Shown here: positions 1 to 12,857 of the stretch, piece by piece
How positions within the stretch are numbered: position 1 is the stretch's first letter
How the letters are laid out: every line of letters begins with the position of its first letter
Source of the DNA: Cunninghamella blakesleeana
Taxonomy: Eukaryota; Mucoromycota; Mucoromycetes; Mucorales; Cunninghamellaceae
Direction: 5' to 3'
Assembly (NCBI GenBank): GCA_017871115.1
Contig: JAFCIZ010000002.1
Coordinates: forward strand, 558,001-622,000
Length of the DNA stretch: 64,000 bases
Position numbers and translations under genes: made by a program
Notes under the pieces: model-generated
Told to the model about the DNA's origin: nothing
The model's database searches: none
Seen by the model: the letters and a program-made list of their open reading frames with translations, nothing else

Positions 1-2619
1 GCGGGACCCCTATTAAGAAAAAGAAAAGGAAAAAAAAAAGTAAGCATAAAATCACATATTTAAATTAATTTATTGATATATATGTATATTTACCATATAT
101 CATCATAACGACCATCAATTTGGTGATTGATCATCCTATATTGAAATTAAAAATAAAAATAAAAATAAAAATGAATAATGTATTACCAATAAACATGTAG
201 GTTATATATATCGTACGGAATAAAAATAACCAATATTTTTTTTTTTTTTTTTTTTAATTACCATGCTCGTTTTTCAAATCGATAAAGTGCATAAATGGCA
301 ATAGCCGCCGCAAGAGTCATGAAGACACCACCAATGGCACGAGAAACATTATCACCAAAATTTAATAAATTTAAAGCAACTGTCAAAAGTAAAGCACAAA
401 ACTGTAACCAAGAAATAAAAGTACGTTCATTGGCAAAGAAAGTTTTAGGTTCAACGCGCACTTTCACTTTAGCACGTTTTGGTTGCTGATCATCATTTTC
501 ATCAGTTGGATCCACTGGAACACCAATAAAAGATTGAAATTTACTTGAGATATTATTTGCGTGATCTTGTAATCGGGTTGTATCAAACTGTTTGGATTTG
601 ATTCGACTTGTAGTTGTTGTTATTGAGTTTTGATGTTGATGATGACTAGAGGTGTTATTTACAAATTGACTATGACTACTAACAATGGACATTGTTTTTT
701 CTGGTTTAGGTGGGACACGAACAACTGTATAATCTTTTTTTGGAGTCGACAAAGGAGGTGATGTAGAAGAAGCTGACGATGAATTTATCATTCTAGATTG
801 TTGCTGTGGCTCCTGTAAATCGTAAGAAGGTTCAATCACAGTTGTATAAGACCGTTGACTTATATTACTATTTGTTGAGACTCTATTATTAATATTTTTT
901 TCATCATTATTAACAACTGCATCTTGATTGGCTCTTTCTTGTTCTTCAATCATAGCTCGTCTATATTTCCCATCAATTAAAGGTTTGAAACTATGGGACC
1001 TTGTTAATCCAATATTTTCAGCACGCGGTTTACGAATATCTACATTTAATTCTGATAACCACCAAGGTAGTAAAGGTAAACGGGTACGATAAAAGTGACA
1101 GGCACCATGTAAATATTTGGAAAACCTTGGAACTTCATGAACAAGGTGAGATTCAACTAAAGAAACTAACCATTGGGGAGGTTGTTGTCCGAGATGAGTT
1201 TGTAATTTTGTTTCCAATACAGCATAAGGGAACCTTAAGATATCTTGTTCAGGGACTTGATGAAAAGGATAATCGATATCTATATCATTGCGCCGCCAAT
1301 TATAAGAAGGTTTTCTACGTTCTACATCATCCAAGTGATCTTCACGAATAAAAGTTAAGTCGGTATCTAGTGAGATACGGAGCCGTTGGTCTTCAGGTAA
1401 CTGGAAAGCTGTACGATTATAAAATACTCTTAATATGGATTGAAGCTGACGTTCACGAAAAGAAGTTTGAACACCTTTTGCAACAAATTGAATATTATCA
1501 ATGGCTGTTTGATCTAAATTTGGCTGTTTTTGTTTCGTATGATTGACTATATCATCAGCTGTACGTCTACCTACAGTAAAAGCATTGACCTGTGATTCAT
1601 CAAGTGGGAATCGATCTTTTACCGAAGCACCATCTAACCAAGCTGCATGATGTGTTTTTCTTTCGATATAGACTGTAGGGTTAGTTGATTCACCATACCT
1701 ATACACGTTATTATTATTATTTATTAGTTAAAAAAGAGTTGAGTTTTAAATTTTAGCTATTTTTATGCTTGATTTTTTATTTTTATTTTTTTGTGATCCG
1801 TAAAATTATTTTTATATATAATTTTTTATTTTACCATCTAAAACGAATTGCTTCAGCACCTTCATCTCTTTGTAAACGGCCAGTATATAAATCAAAGTTA
1901 GGATTATCGAAATAAACACTAGAAATGGCCGAATCAGCAGGCTCCCATTTTTTATTTTTATCATATAACAGGACCGGTAGATGAAGCATAATAATAGCCT
2001 TCACTTCAGTAATATTATCGGGATGAATCCAGTATTTTGCAGTAGCCCTTTCAAAAGCATATTGATTGCCACCGGCAGCATTATCCCCTGTCACTTGATG
2101 ACCATGGTTTCGACAAATATCATGTAAAGCAGAAATATAAATAATGGCCACATCAAAACGTTGTTTGTCCAAAGGTTTTTCACGTAGTTTAGTGATATAA
2201 GTCTGTTTTAAATTCAAGTGAGTCCACTTGTCATGCTTTTTTAATAATTTTTGAATGGCAGTAAAATTCAAACGAGTAAATTTAGATAGATCATTGACAT
2301 CAAATAAAATTTCAGTTAATGCTTCATCCATAATACCATAGTTAGAATCCGAGGCCATACTTGGGTTCTTTTGTAAGGTTTGAATAGTACGTTCACAATA
2401 TAGAATTCTTGCATCAATTTCGGTTAATTTGGCATTAATAAAATCGTATACTTTGGTGAGTTCATTATCTAATAATAAAATAAATTCTTCTTCATCTTGA
2501 TCAGTCCATCCATGGTCCAATTGACGATTTTTTAATTCTTTTTTCAATACATCATACGATATATAGGATAATCGCCATGGTGCAAATATATTTTGTTGTA
2601 ATTCTAATCCAAATTTCAT
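1..2619 (-). CDS. VTC-A: SPX-VTC-DUF202 vacuolar transporter chaperone subunit (3' end off window)
   Basis: Subunit of the vacuolar transporter chaperone complex, which makes polyphosphate from ATP and moves it into the vacuole. Model: exons 2619-1835, 1698-262, 135-94 and 9-1, running off the left edge; all junctions are GT-AG and in phase. The SPX domain fills about residues 1-145 with Tyr22, Lys26 and the lysine cluster Lys124/127/128/131, the usual inositol-pyrophosphate pocket. The tunnel-domain motifs of VTC polymerases are all present: [30 protein letters not shown] and RFSKY. An Asn/Ser-rich linker leads to the DUF202 membrane domain ([10 protein letters not shown]), which the last introns interrupt; the last visible codons (DDIWGP) match the same place in VTC-B. 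Whether it is the catalytic VTC4 type or a VTC2/3 type cannot be settled here; its start (PWRLSYISY) looks VTC2/3-like. Confidence 0.95.
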
Positions 2620-4199
2620 TTAACCTTTTTCTTTCTTTCTTTTTTTTCTTAAAAAATAATAGTAATTACTGATGATGTATTTTTTTTTTTGAAGAAAAAA
2701 AAAAAAAAAGAAGAAAAATATTAATACTAAACGGAAAAAAAAGTAAAATAATACAAGATAAAGATAAAAAGAAGAGAGTAAAAACAAAAAAACAAAAAAA
2801 TAGAAAAAAGTATAAATATAAAAAATTAATAATAATAAAAAATAAAGGGGAAGGAGAAAAAAAGTTATATATAGAGATTACTTTTTCTTTTAAAAAAAAA
2901 ATAAAGGCGCAGGGGGTTAAACTGTCATACCAATTCCAATGGTTAATAAATCGCTAAACCTATTAAAGAAACACTTTCTTCGTTTAATAATGTGATAAGA
3001 TTCAATATTTATACATATATAAAGATATCCTTATTTTAAAAATAATAATAATAATATAAATAATAATAAATAAAGTTATATGTAACTTTGTAATATTTAT
3101 TTATTTATATAGTTGTAGTCATAATCTTTATTTTTCTTGGTAAAAAAAAAAAAAAGGTACAAATTTGTTCTTTTATTATTTATTATTATTATTTTTTTAT
3201 ATTATATTTGATTATTTACTCCCATCTTTTTCTCATAACTCCTTCATCCCTATTTATATAAATGTATTTTTATTATTATTATGCTAAGAATCAAAGTTTC
3301 GTTTATTATATCCACGAATATTCATTAGAAACAAATTATCAATAATCATTACTTTTATTAATAAATAAATTATCTAAAAATATGAGTTGATGATAAACTA
3401 TATTTATATATTTTTACTTATTTGTTTATATAATACGCCCATTTTTAATGCAACCCATTTTTTTAAAAAAATCAATGTACAGGACTATTTTTTTTATCAT
3501 TTTCTTTTTCTTTTATTTTTATTTTACCGGGAAACATGTATGTAATGCTCCTACATATCATTGTTTGTCATAAAAAATCGAATAATGAGGATAGCACTTG
3601 AACCCACGCGATGTTATGAATCCATTGGTAGAATAATAATAATAATAATAATATTAAGGGAGTTTATCTAATCGAACTACGGAGTTTATTAAAGTCAAAA
3701 AAAAAAAAAAAAAAAAAAAAATTGACCTTTTTCAAAAAAAAAAAAAAATAGTAATTTCAACTCCTTTTTTTCGTATTCCAGTATATAGAGATGTAAAATA
3801 TATATGTGACGAACTATGCATATATATCTTTTTTATTTTATCAATAATATAATATATTTTTATACTTCAATAAATGTATAGATAAATGATATGAATATTT
3901 TGTATTTTATTTTTTAATATGATTATTACTCTTATTTTTTCCTCTTACAATGAATCAAAATAATAATAAAAAAAAGGATAATAATTTAACCAAAAAAGGT
4001 GTTAATTTTTTTATTTCATTTTGGAATTTTTTTTTTGTTCTCTTTTGCTGTTTCTATATTACTTTTACACTGCCAAAAATCATCAAAACTTAAACCATTA
4101 TGTAATTTAGATCCTATTAAATGAAGAAAAAAAAATATTAATAAATAATCACAGATATACATATAGGTAATTATCCTTTTTTTTAATTTCCATTTCAAC
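2620..4199. other. Intergenic, eIF4A 3' side and VTC-A promoter
   Basis: About 1.6 kb of AT-rich sequence between two minus-strand genes. It should hold the VTC-A promoter (next to 2620) and the eIF4A 3' UTR (next to 4199). There are A-runs, the longest 25 A at 3697-3721, and a short GAA/AAT-rich purine strand near 2690-2850. I see no coding exon and no convincing RNA gene. Confidence 0.6.
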
Positions 4200-5914
4200 T
4201 TACAAATCGGCAACGTTCATGGGCATTTCTTCAATTTGAGTGTTGTAGAATTGTTCAATATCACGCATCATACGAACATCATCAGTAGAAACAAAGTTAA
4301 TAGCTACACCTTTACGACCGAAACGACCACCACGACCAATTCTGTGAATGTAGTTTTCACGGTTGGAAGGAAGATCGTAGCTAAATGAAAAGGTAATTAT
4401 AAAAATAAATAAATTAATAAAACACTACATATATGCTGTATTATATATATAGTATTATAAAACTTACTTGATAACTAAAGATACTTGTTGGACATCAATA
4501 CCACGAGCTAATAAATCGGTGGTAATTAATACACGAGAAGAACCAGATCTGAATTCCTTCATAATAACATCACGTTGAGCTTGATCCATATCACCATGCA
4601 TGGCAGATACGGTGAATTCTCTTTGGTGAAGTTTTTCGGTAAGCCAGTCAACCTTTCTACGAGTGTTACAGAAGATAACAGCTTGGGTAATGGTAACAGT
4701 TTCATATAAATCGGAAAGGGTATCCAACTTCCATTCTTCTTTATCAACAGCAATATAGAATTGTTTAATACCTTCCAAGGTCAATTCATCACGTTTTACT
4801 AAAATACGGACGGGGTCACGCATGAATTTGGTAGTGACTTCCAAGACATCAGTAGGCATAGTAGCAGATAAAAGAACAACTTGGGTACTTCCAGGTAATA
4901 ATTGGAACACATCATAGATTTGTTCACGGAAACCACGAGCTAACATTTCATCAGCTTCATCCAAAACAAACATCTTCATAGCATCGGTGTTGAAAGCACG
5001 ACGGTTATTGATCATATCAAAAACACGACCAGGAGTACCAACAACAATATGACAACCAGCTTGGAGTTTGGCAATATCTTCACGGACATTAGTACCACCA
5101 ATACAAGCATGACAATCAATACCCATGAAATCACCAAGAGCTAAAACTACTTTTTGGATTTGAAGAGCTAATTCACGAGTAGGGGCAAGAATAAGAGCTT
5201 GAGTTTGTTTGACGGAGGTATCAATAGATTGAAGGATGGAAATGGAGAAAGTGGCAGTTTTACCAGTACCAGATTGAGCTTGAGCAATTACATCATGACC
5301 TTTAACAACTGGCATAATAGCACGTTGTTGGATAGTTGAAGGACGTTCAAAACTATAGATTTATACAAATAAAGATGAAAAAATAGTATATAATTAGATT
5401 AATAAATAAATTCAATAAAATAAATTTCACATATATACACATAGATATCCCTTTTTTTTTCTTACCCGTAAGCATAGATACCACGGAGAAGTTCGGTCTT
5501 AAGGTTCATGTTATCGAAGTTATCAACAACTTCATCCCAGTTGGACTAAATAATTATAAAAAAAAAATGGATAATAGGTATAAGTAAAAAGATATCGATG
5601 ATAATATAGTAAACTACTATTTCTTCTTTCTATTGTCTTTTTTATATATATTTGATATGTAGCTTTTTTTAAAATATGTATATCATATAAAGTATTTATC
5701 CACCTTTTTTCTCCATCAATAAATCTATTTTATTTTTATTTTTGCTTACTTCAATTTCAGTTTCAGTAATATCTTTTAAAGATTCGCTATGATAAAAAAA
5801 ATGGGAAAAATGAAAATAAAAAAGTTTTAGATCAGTAAAATATTAAATGAATAATAAAGCATAAATATAGAATATCATCTTTTTTATTTTTGTTATATGT
5901 TTATCATTATTTTA

Positions 5915-5947
<33 letters not shown>

Positions 5948-5988
5948 ATATATACATTACTCATGTACAGAAAAGATAAATAATATAT

Positions 5989-6019
<31 letters not shown>

Positions 6020-6080
6020 AAATAAACAAAGAATATAATAAAAAACTGTAATTTGAATATATAATGGTTATTTACCTCAT
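4200..6080 (-). CDS. TIF1: Translation initiation factor eIF4A, DEAD-box RNA helicase
   Basis: ATP-dependent RNA helicase of the eIF4F cap complex; it unwinds mRNA 5' leaders in the cytoplasm. Five exons: 6080-6076, 5786-5750, 5545-5466, 5352-4468 and 4380-4200, giving 395 aa, a normal eIF4A length. The start MSESLKDIT and the end MNVADL fit the family. Visible in order: Q motif ([11 protein letters not shown]), motif I AQSGTGKT, Ia PTRELA, Ib [37 protein letters not shown] and [13 protein letters not shown]. The first coding exon is only five bases (ATGAG) and is fixed by the C-GAA phase of exon 2. A pyrimidine-rich strand lies just upstream of the ATG. The close paralogue FAL1 is unlikely given the C-terminus and high eIF4A similarity throughout. 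Confidence 0.97.
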
Positions 6081-7431
6081 TTTAGCTATAGGGAAAAGGA
6101 AAGAGAAGAAGAAAAAAAAAAGTTTTTTTTTCTTAAAAAAATTTTCAGCGAAATGAATGCCTGTCACAATAAATCCAATACTCTGCAAAGTGTGATCCAA
6201 CCTCATAATTTTTATTGGACTAAAAATTCATTCCCAGAATAAAAAAACTTTGGTCAAGAGTTCATTATTAACATTTTCTTTCACTTATTTTTTTTAAAAC
6301 TTTTCTATATACTTTAGACTTGTATTTTTATTTATTTTATTAATATAAAGTATATGGAATAAATTAAATTTTATAAAAATAATTAGATATATTTTATCAA
6401 AAGTAATATCATAAGTGTTTTCATTTTTTTCTTTTTTTAATAAAGAAAAAACAATAGATCAAGAAATTGCATTAAAACAATATACTTGATAGGTACACTT
6501 TTTTTTGGATTTTGTAATACTACAATAAATGTTTTTTTTATCTAAATAATACTAGAAGGTGGTTGACATCCCAAAATATTAAAAATGAAATGATTTTCTT
6601 ATGTTCATTCGATTTAAGTATGCTGCATCTATCCAAATTCTATGAAATTAATTCATTAGGTGATACTATTTTAAAAGTACAAAATTATATAAATAGCATA
6701 CATTATACGAAAGATTCAATATTATAAAATATACATGTATAGAGTTCATGGTATTTCCATATAATAATTTGAATAAAAACATATATCGGTGGCATATAAT
6801 TAAAAAAAAAAAAAAAAAAAAAACTCACTTTGATAATAAAAAAAGATGCAAGAGCCACATTTTATTATTTTATACAAAAAAAATTATCATTTTTTATTAA
6901 AACATTACAACAAAGCGTATTATTATAGATAATGGTTAAATAATAGTTTAATTTTAGTCTTCAATTATTAACCTATCTATGTGAGAATTGATTTTAGCGA
7001 AAAGAAAAAAAAAATGAAATAAAATAAATAATGGTTATATGGATATATGAACTGAGCAATTGCAAGCTTGGGATTTATGCAATCAACATTACTGGATTTT
7101 TTTAATAAAAACATTATATTGTTGGAAACTGACAATTAAATTTCTAAGGAATATTAATATTGGTCCGTTAGCTATGAAAGCAACTTTAAAAAAACTTTTA
7201 ATATGAAACATATATTTTTGCTATGTAGTTTTGGATAAAAATAAAAAATAAAAAACCGGTAATATACTTATTTTAAACGATTAAAAAATTAAATAGATAA
7301 TGGATCATTTCATTAATATAAATATTAATTATATATTTAAATAAAAAATAATGGTTTTTAGTTATATATATATATGCGTAGGAAAAAACATAAGTATATC
7401 GGAATTAATTAACTTTTTATCAAAACTTCAT
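6081..7431. other. Intergenic, eIF4A promoter side
   Basis: About 1.35 kb between the eIF4A start and the SFT2 stop, both on the minus strand. It is AT-rich with A and T runs (about 6801-6824). A CTTCTTCTCTTTCC-like pyrimidine tract on the minus strand lies directly before the eIF4A start codon. I saw no exon, tRNA or repeat element. Confidence 0.55.
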
Positions 7432-8641
7432 TTAAATAGATGTAACACAGCTACCAAAAAATCGTCGAATAATTTCTCGGCCATAAGGAATATAACTTGC
7501 ACTATAAAAAAACGAAGAGTATATAAATCATCCTTTTTTCCTCCTTTTCCTTTTTTTTATATACACAAGTATATCATAATAATTATTGTAATACTTACGA
7601 ATACCAAACTAAAGCACAAAATTGCACAATGACGAGAATAAGGGATATGATGAAGTTTTTCAACTATACATGAAATAATGAATAAAACAAAAATTGCGGA
7701 TGAGCATTTCTTAATGTTAGATATTCGTATAAACTAACTATTGTATTTATAAATACATATATATTACCAAGATTGAAAGAACCAATGTAAGTATAAGTAG
7801 AGATAAATATACTGTCGTAGCCCAAAATCGCACTATATCAATTTATATGTAAATATATAAATATTATCCATTCATTATTTATCATTTTGATTTTTTTTTA
7901 TCGTTCCATATATATGTATGTATGTATTTACCTGGTGCAAACATTGTTTTTATTTGTTTTAAAATACCAATAATAAATGTTAAACTACAAAAATAATTTA
8001 TTGTCATATTAATAAGTCAATAAAAATATATATATATAAAAAAATAAAACAGCTTTGCTCATATTTTTTTTTATTCTTCGCCAAGCCCGTTTACCCATTT
8101 TTGTCTCTTATTTTCAATATTTCTTGATAGTCCTTTTTATTTTCGATTATTATTATTATCTACATACCTGAAAATAGAGATAAGGTTCCCAATACTATAC
8201 AATATAGCAAATCCAGATATGTTACCCGTCATCAGTAAAATAGTAGACTAAATAGACAAAACAAATAAAAAAGATATAAATACAAAAGCATATTCCGATT
8301 ATTATTATTATTATTATTATTACAAAAACTTACAACTATGGATAAAATAAAACCTATAACAAAACTACATTAAAATAGAGCGAAGGATAATCAATAAAAT
8401 ATATTCAATAAAATATATTTTATACGCGTTCGCTTTTATTTGAATTGAAATTACCAAGCACCAAAAGCATAAAGTCGTTCCATCCTACTTAATCCACAAA
8501 ACTGCCAGGTTCCTAAAAAAAAATGTCTCATGAGTATAAAAAAAAGAAAAATGTAATACTTAGGATGAAAAGTTAGTTTTTATTACCATCATCCATAGTT
8601 CCCTGATCACTAAATGATTCTGAAAAAAAACCGAACGCCAT
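7432..8641 (-). CDS. SFT2: SFT2-family Golgi vesicle transport protein
   Basis: Four-span membrane protein of the SFT2 family, which helps endosome-to-Golgi vesicle traffic. It is too finely split to show as one long ORF: eight exons at 8641-8587, 8512-8455, 8364-8334, 8247-8168, 7984-7932, 7832-7768, 7663-7599 and 7501-7432. All junctions are GT-AG and in phase, giving 158 aa. Family features seen are LSRMERLYAFGAC before the first span, the second span ending in the FIIGILKQIKTMFAPVRFWA loop, and the terminal QFCALVWYSASYIPYGRE signature. The smallest exon is 31 nt. It is transcribed divergently from VAC7 with 473 bp between the starts. Confidence 0.93.
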
Positions 8642-9114
8642 GATCTGATATCAGTTAATAATAATAATAATAATAAAAGAATGTAAGAACAAAAAGAGAA
8701 AGAAAGTATTACCAACTAAAAAAATAAAATTTAATTATTTTCAAATGTGAATTTTTGAATGAACCTTGTTTTAAAACCCCGATTTTTTGTGCTTGATATA
8801 TGTACACTGATTAAGTATAGCTTTAAAAAAAAAGGGTCCATAGTTTAGAAAGGTGATCAATGCTTTACATTGTATAAAGAAAAGCTTGTTTACAATAATT
8901 GATTATTGCTATTAAAATAAATAATGTTTAAGTTATAATATCCAAATATAGACGTGATCGGAGTTTATTGATAGAATTTTTTTCTATTTTATTTCGGTTG
9001 ACCATATTTTTTTGTCTCTTTCATTTTTTTTTCTTCTTAAATCTATAGATAAATAAATTATATACCCTTTTATTCCTTTTTTTTTTTTTTAATAAAAAAA
9101 GAAATCTCCCTTGA
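8642..9114. promoter_or_regulatory. Shared upstream region of SFT2 and VAC7
   Basis: A 473-bp interval between two divergent start codons, so both promoters must lie here or overlap it. It is AT-rich, with a (TAA)n run at about 8657-8675 and T-rich tracts toward VAC7. No specific factor site is recognised. Confidence 0.5.
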
Positions 9115-10394
9115 ATGGAAACTACAAATGAAAAAAATGGAAATAATCCATCGTCTTTCAATGTTGATAATAATGATAAAAAGACATCGATTAGGCAATC
9201 TTCTCGTAGACCAGCCACACCATCACAACCTTTTTTGAATAAATTTGCAACAATAGCTACTGACAAATATACCCAAGGTCTACGTCGTGATTTACTTTTA
9301 TCTAATTTCGACCGTAATTTAACGGTGGAACAAGCTCATTTTGATCCTAATCAATCTTTAGCTGTACCTCAAGAATCTTCTTCTTCTTCTTCCATTCCGA
9401 ATCCTGCTACTAGCACCTCATCACAGTCTACTATCAATAATAATAACAATTCCTCTCATGCACCTCTTAACAACAACAGCAGCAATAATAATACTCTAAA
9501 CAACAATTTGAATAATAACAATAGCAACAACAACAATAATAATAATAGCATCCACAATAATATGATTAATAATAACAGTAATACTTCCATAAATACAATT
9601 AATAATACTCCACATTCACCTCCTCTTGGCCCTATGTTAACTCCCCCTCTAGAAAACCCAAACTCTTTAAGAAGAACAAATACCAAAACAGAAACAAAAA
9701 AGAAACCACCTAAACGTACACCTATTCACAGTACTGCTAGCCCTTCAGAATATTTTCATAGAAACCTTGTTGACGCTGTTTCAAATGTTGAAGGTATTAA
9801 ATAAAATAAAAAATTGGCAGATAAAGTGTGTATGTATATTTTCTAGGACTTTTAATATTAATTGTAATCACATATACCTTTTTTTTTTAATATACGTATA
9901 TATTAATTATCCCATTATAGATTCTGATGATAACGAATTTTACGTTTACCCATATAGTGGTGGCGAACATAGTGGTAATATATCGGATCATTATCATTCT
10001 ACAACACCTAGATCTTTACGAAATAAAAAATCAACTGAGCCTCGATTATTACGTTATTCGGTATCAGCGCACGAATTGAAGCAGCCTCTTAATCAACCTC
10101 ACCGTCCTAAATTAAGAAGCTATGTAATGGATCCTCACTCTGCAAAAAAGGAATATGGTTCCACTCGTCCTGATAACTATTTAAGATCATCAAAGCGTTT
10201 ACAATCAAGACGCTATCTTTCAGCTTATCAAATAGCAGATGGCTATGCAAGTGATGATGAAAGTGGCCCCCTTATTCGAAACGATCGTAGAAAACAATCT
10301 TATCGTAAATGGTAATAATATATATATACCTTTTTTTTTTATTTTATTTTTAAAAAAAAAATATGAAAATTTAATAATACTGTTTTACTTACAT

Positions 10395-10456
<62 letters not shown>

Positions 10457-11195
10457 CAATTTTATGGACAGTATGTGGATTATTTATCTCTTTTATTCTT
10501 ATTTTTGGGTTACTTGTCTCGGGTGGAGCAAAACCATTACAAGATATTACAATTAGTATGGGACGTGTTTTAGCCTCAGATAAAGAATTGATATTTGATT
10601 TACATGTAAATGCCTATAATCCTAACGGCTGGACGGTAAATATTAATGATGCTGATATTAGTGTATTTGCTTTCAGTCATATAGTACCTACATTAACATA
10701 TGATTCGGCTACAACAACAAATCAGTTAAATATAACTAAAATTTTAGGTAAACGCACAATATAGATACTCAATTATAATGACAACTCATTCTAGATTAAT
10801 GATATAATAATAATAATAACATTCATCATTGCCTTCTTTATATTTATTTATTTCTATATGTAGGTGCTGACCCTGCCGAATACTTGGGAAGCTTTTCTCA
10901 TTTTGATGAACCACTTGCACTTTACTCCTCATTATTATCCTCTCAACCTTCAACAGCTATCAGCCAAATTCGGATCAAATCACCTGGTGATGATCAAGGT
11001 GGCAATGAAAGATGGTCTCGTATTATAAGATATAAATATGGATTACTAGCTAGAGGGGTCTTAACTTATTATCCGTTGAATTTTCCTGGCGTACATTCAC
11101 AAACAGTAGCCATATGTCATGTTGCTGAAGTGGATCCTACTACAGGCAGTGTTTCCAATGCCGATCAAAGCTATTGTTCAATATCTGATGATTAG
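9115..11195 (+). CDS. VAC7: VAC7-like regulator of PI(3,5)P2 synthesis
   Basis: Vacuolar membrane protein of the Vac7 family, which activates the Fab1 PI3P 5-kinase complex that controls vacuole size. Exons 9115-9793, 9921-10311, 10455-10747 and 10864-11195 give 564 aa. The first 230 residues are low-complexity (Asn and Ser runs) with Pro-rich stretches. Next comes the Vac7-type cytosolic block (DSDDNEFYVYPY then RPKLRSYVMDP and SDDESGPLI), one membrane span at about 360-381 (LWTVCGLFISFILIFGLLV), and a lumenal C-terminal domain (ISMGRVLASDKELIFDLHVN). Intron 2 ends in about 45 bp of AT repeat touching its acceptor. The assignment rests on domain order and motif, not on a search. Confidence 0.85.
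10393..10453. repeat. CA/TA dinucleotide repeat in VAC7 intron 2
   Basis: An (AC)n stretch runs straight into (AT)n and ends one base before the acceptor AG of VAC7 intron 2, so length changes would alter the acceptor surroundings. Confidence 0.9.
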
Positions 11196-11478
11196 TTTAT
11201 ATTAAAAATAATAATAACAATGATAGTAATATATTAATAATAAGAATCAAAAGAAAAGTCCGTTTTTTTAATAGTGTAAATTGTGTTTTAATAAAGTTTG
11301 TAATTTATTTTATCTAGAAGAATAGGATCTATTTTTTTTCTTTTTTAACTTCAGATACCGCATAAAAATTTTTTTAAATTTCTCACGGAGTCAATTTTTA
11401 TTTTTTTACTTTTCTTTCTGTTTCCTACTTTTTTTAAAAAATAATAATAATACTTTTTATATCATAACTTACAATAAT

Positions 11479-12857
11479 ATGAACACTCTTGCAGTATATG
11501 GTGGAGCTGGTGCTCTTGGTCGTACTTTAGTTACTTATTTCAAGTCAAAAGGCTATGTAAGTAAAATAATAAAAAGAAAGAGTACTAAAAAAAATATAAA
11601 TATATTTACCTTTAGAAATATATGGATATCCACACCTGGATTTATTTTAAACTCTAAAAATAACGTGGCATAATGGGTTTTTATGTACATATAGCGTGTT
11701 ATCAATATCGATTTGGTTGAAAATAAAGAAGCTGATGCAAATACTCTTACCGATGTGAATCATACTTTAGAAGAACAAGGAAATCAAGTTAAACAATCTT
11801 TAGAAAATATTCTTAACGGAGCTAAACTTTCTGCCGTTTTCTGTGTTGCTGGTGGTTGGGCTGGCGGAAACGCTTCTAGTAAAGGTAAATATCAAAAAAT
11901 CAAAAACTATACGCATACATGGGAATATAATATATATATATATGTATATATATATGTATATGTATATATAAGAATAATAATAATAAGATAAATATAACCA
12001 ATATCTAATATTTATACTCTGTTTTATTTTGTATTATTTTGTTTAATTTATAAAGGATTTTTAAGTTCTTCCGAATTAATGGTAAAACAAAGTGTAAACT
12101 CCTCTTTAGTTGCAGCAAATGTAGCAGCCCATTATCTTAAATCGTAGGTTCTTTTATGATTAGAATATTACCATAATATATATATATATATATATACAAA
12201 TATAAATACTTACGATAAATTTTCATTGCTAATGATAAACTTTATTATAACGAATAGCAATGGCCTTTTAACTTTAACTGGTGCTTTAGCAGCTTTAGAT
12301 GCTACTCCTGGTATGATTGGTTATGGTATTGCCAAAGCTGCTGTTCATCATCTTACTAAAGATTTAGCACAACCTGGAGGTGGATTGCCCGAAGGTGCTA
12401 AAGTTATTGCAGTTTGTCCGTAAGTCATATATATATTGGTATAGATAGTAAATACGTTAATAATAACAATCTACTTTTTTACTATAAATATTATTTACTT
12501 ATTTATTATCATGATACCATGATTATTTCATTACAAGTGTTACCATTGATACACCTATGAACCGCCAAGGTATGCCTGATGCTGACTTTTCCTCTTGGAC
12601 TTCTCCTGAAGTGATTGCAAAGTAATAATCATAATATTATGTTATATATATATATGTGTGTGTATTATTTAAAAAGAAAAAAATACACACGGTTTAATAT
12701 ATAATATTTACATTATTTTATATTATATTATTTTAAAATATAAACCATTATTTTTAGGCAATTGGAAGGCTATTTAACTAATACAATTCAAGTAGATAAT
12801 GGAAAATTGATTAGCGTGGTTACCAAAAATGGCGAAACTAGTTTTAAGGAATTATAA
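11479..12857 (+). CDS. QDPR: Dihydropteridine reductase (short-chain dehydrogenase)
   Basis: NAD(P)H-dependent enzyme that regenerates tetrahydrobiopterin from quinonoid dihydrobiopterin, or a close SDR. Six exons: 11479-11556, 11695-11884, 12056-12143, 12258-12419, 12538-12621 and 12758-12857, giving 233 aa against roughly 240 for animal enzymes. The Rossmann nucleotide loop GGAGALGR is near the start. The [10 protein letters not shown] segment is typical of QDPR. The SDR pair Tyr141-x3-Lys145 lies in [11 protein letters not shown], and the C-terminus has the VTIDTPMNR loop. The gene follows VAC7 on the same strand, 283 bp after its stop, as a separate unit. QDPR is absent from budding yeast, which supports an early-diverging fungus. 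Confidence 0.93.

Noticed and set aside
1001..1351. 116-codon plus-strand ORF
   Set aside because: Antisense to the VTC-A tunnel domain; the minus strand has clear family motifs.
3590..3645. tRNA-like string (TTGAACCC and CATTGGTAGAA)
   Set aside because: Neither strand folds into a cloverleaf: the T-stem has a mismatch and weak pairs, and no matching acceptor or anticodon stem was found.
4016..4213. 65-codon minus-strand ORF after eIF4A
   Set aside because: Starts inside the eIF4A C-terminus in another frame and is low-complexity.
7351..7632. 93-codon plus-strand ORF
   Set aside because: Overlaps SFT2 exons 7 and 8 on the other strand, which have splice sites and family similarity.
9456..9686. 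Minus-strand Leu-rich ORF
   Set aside because: Reverse reading of the AAT/AAC-rich Asn tract of VAC7.
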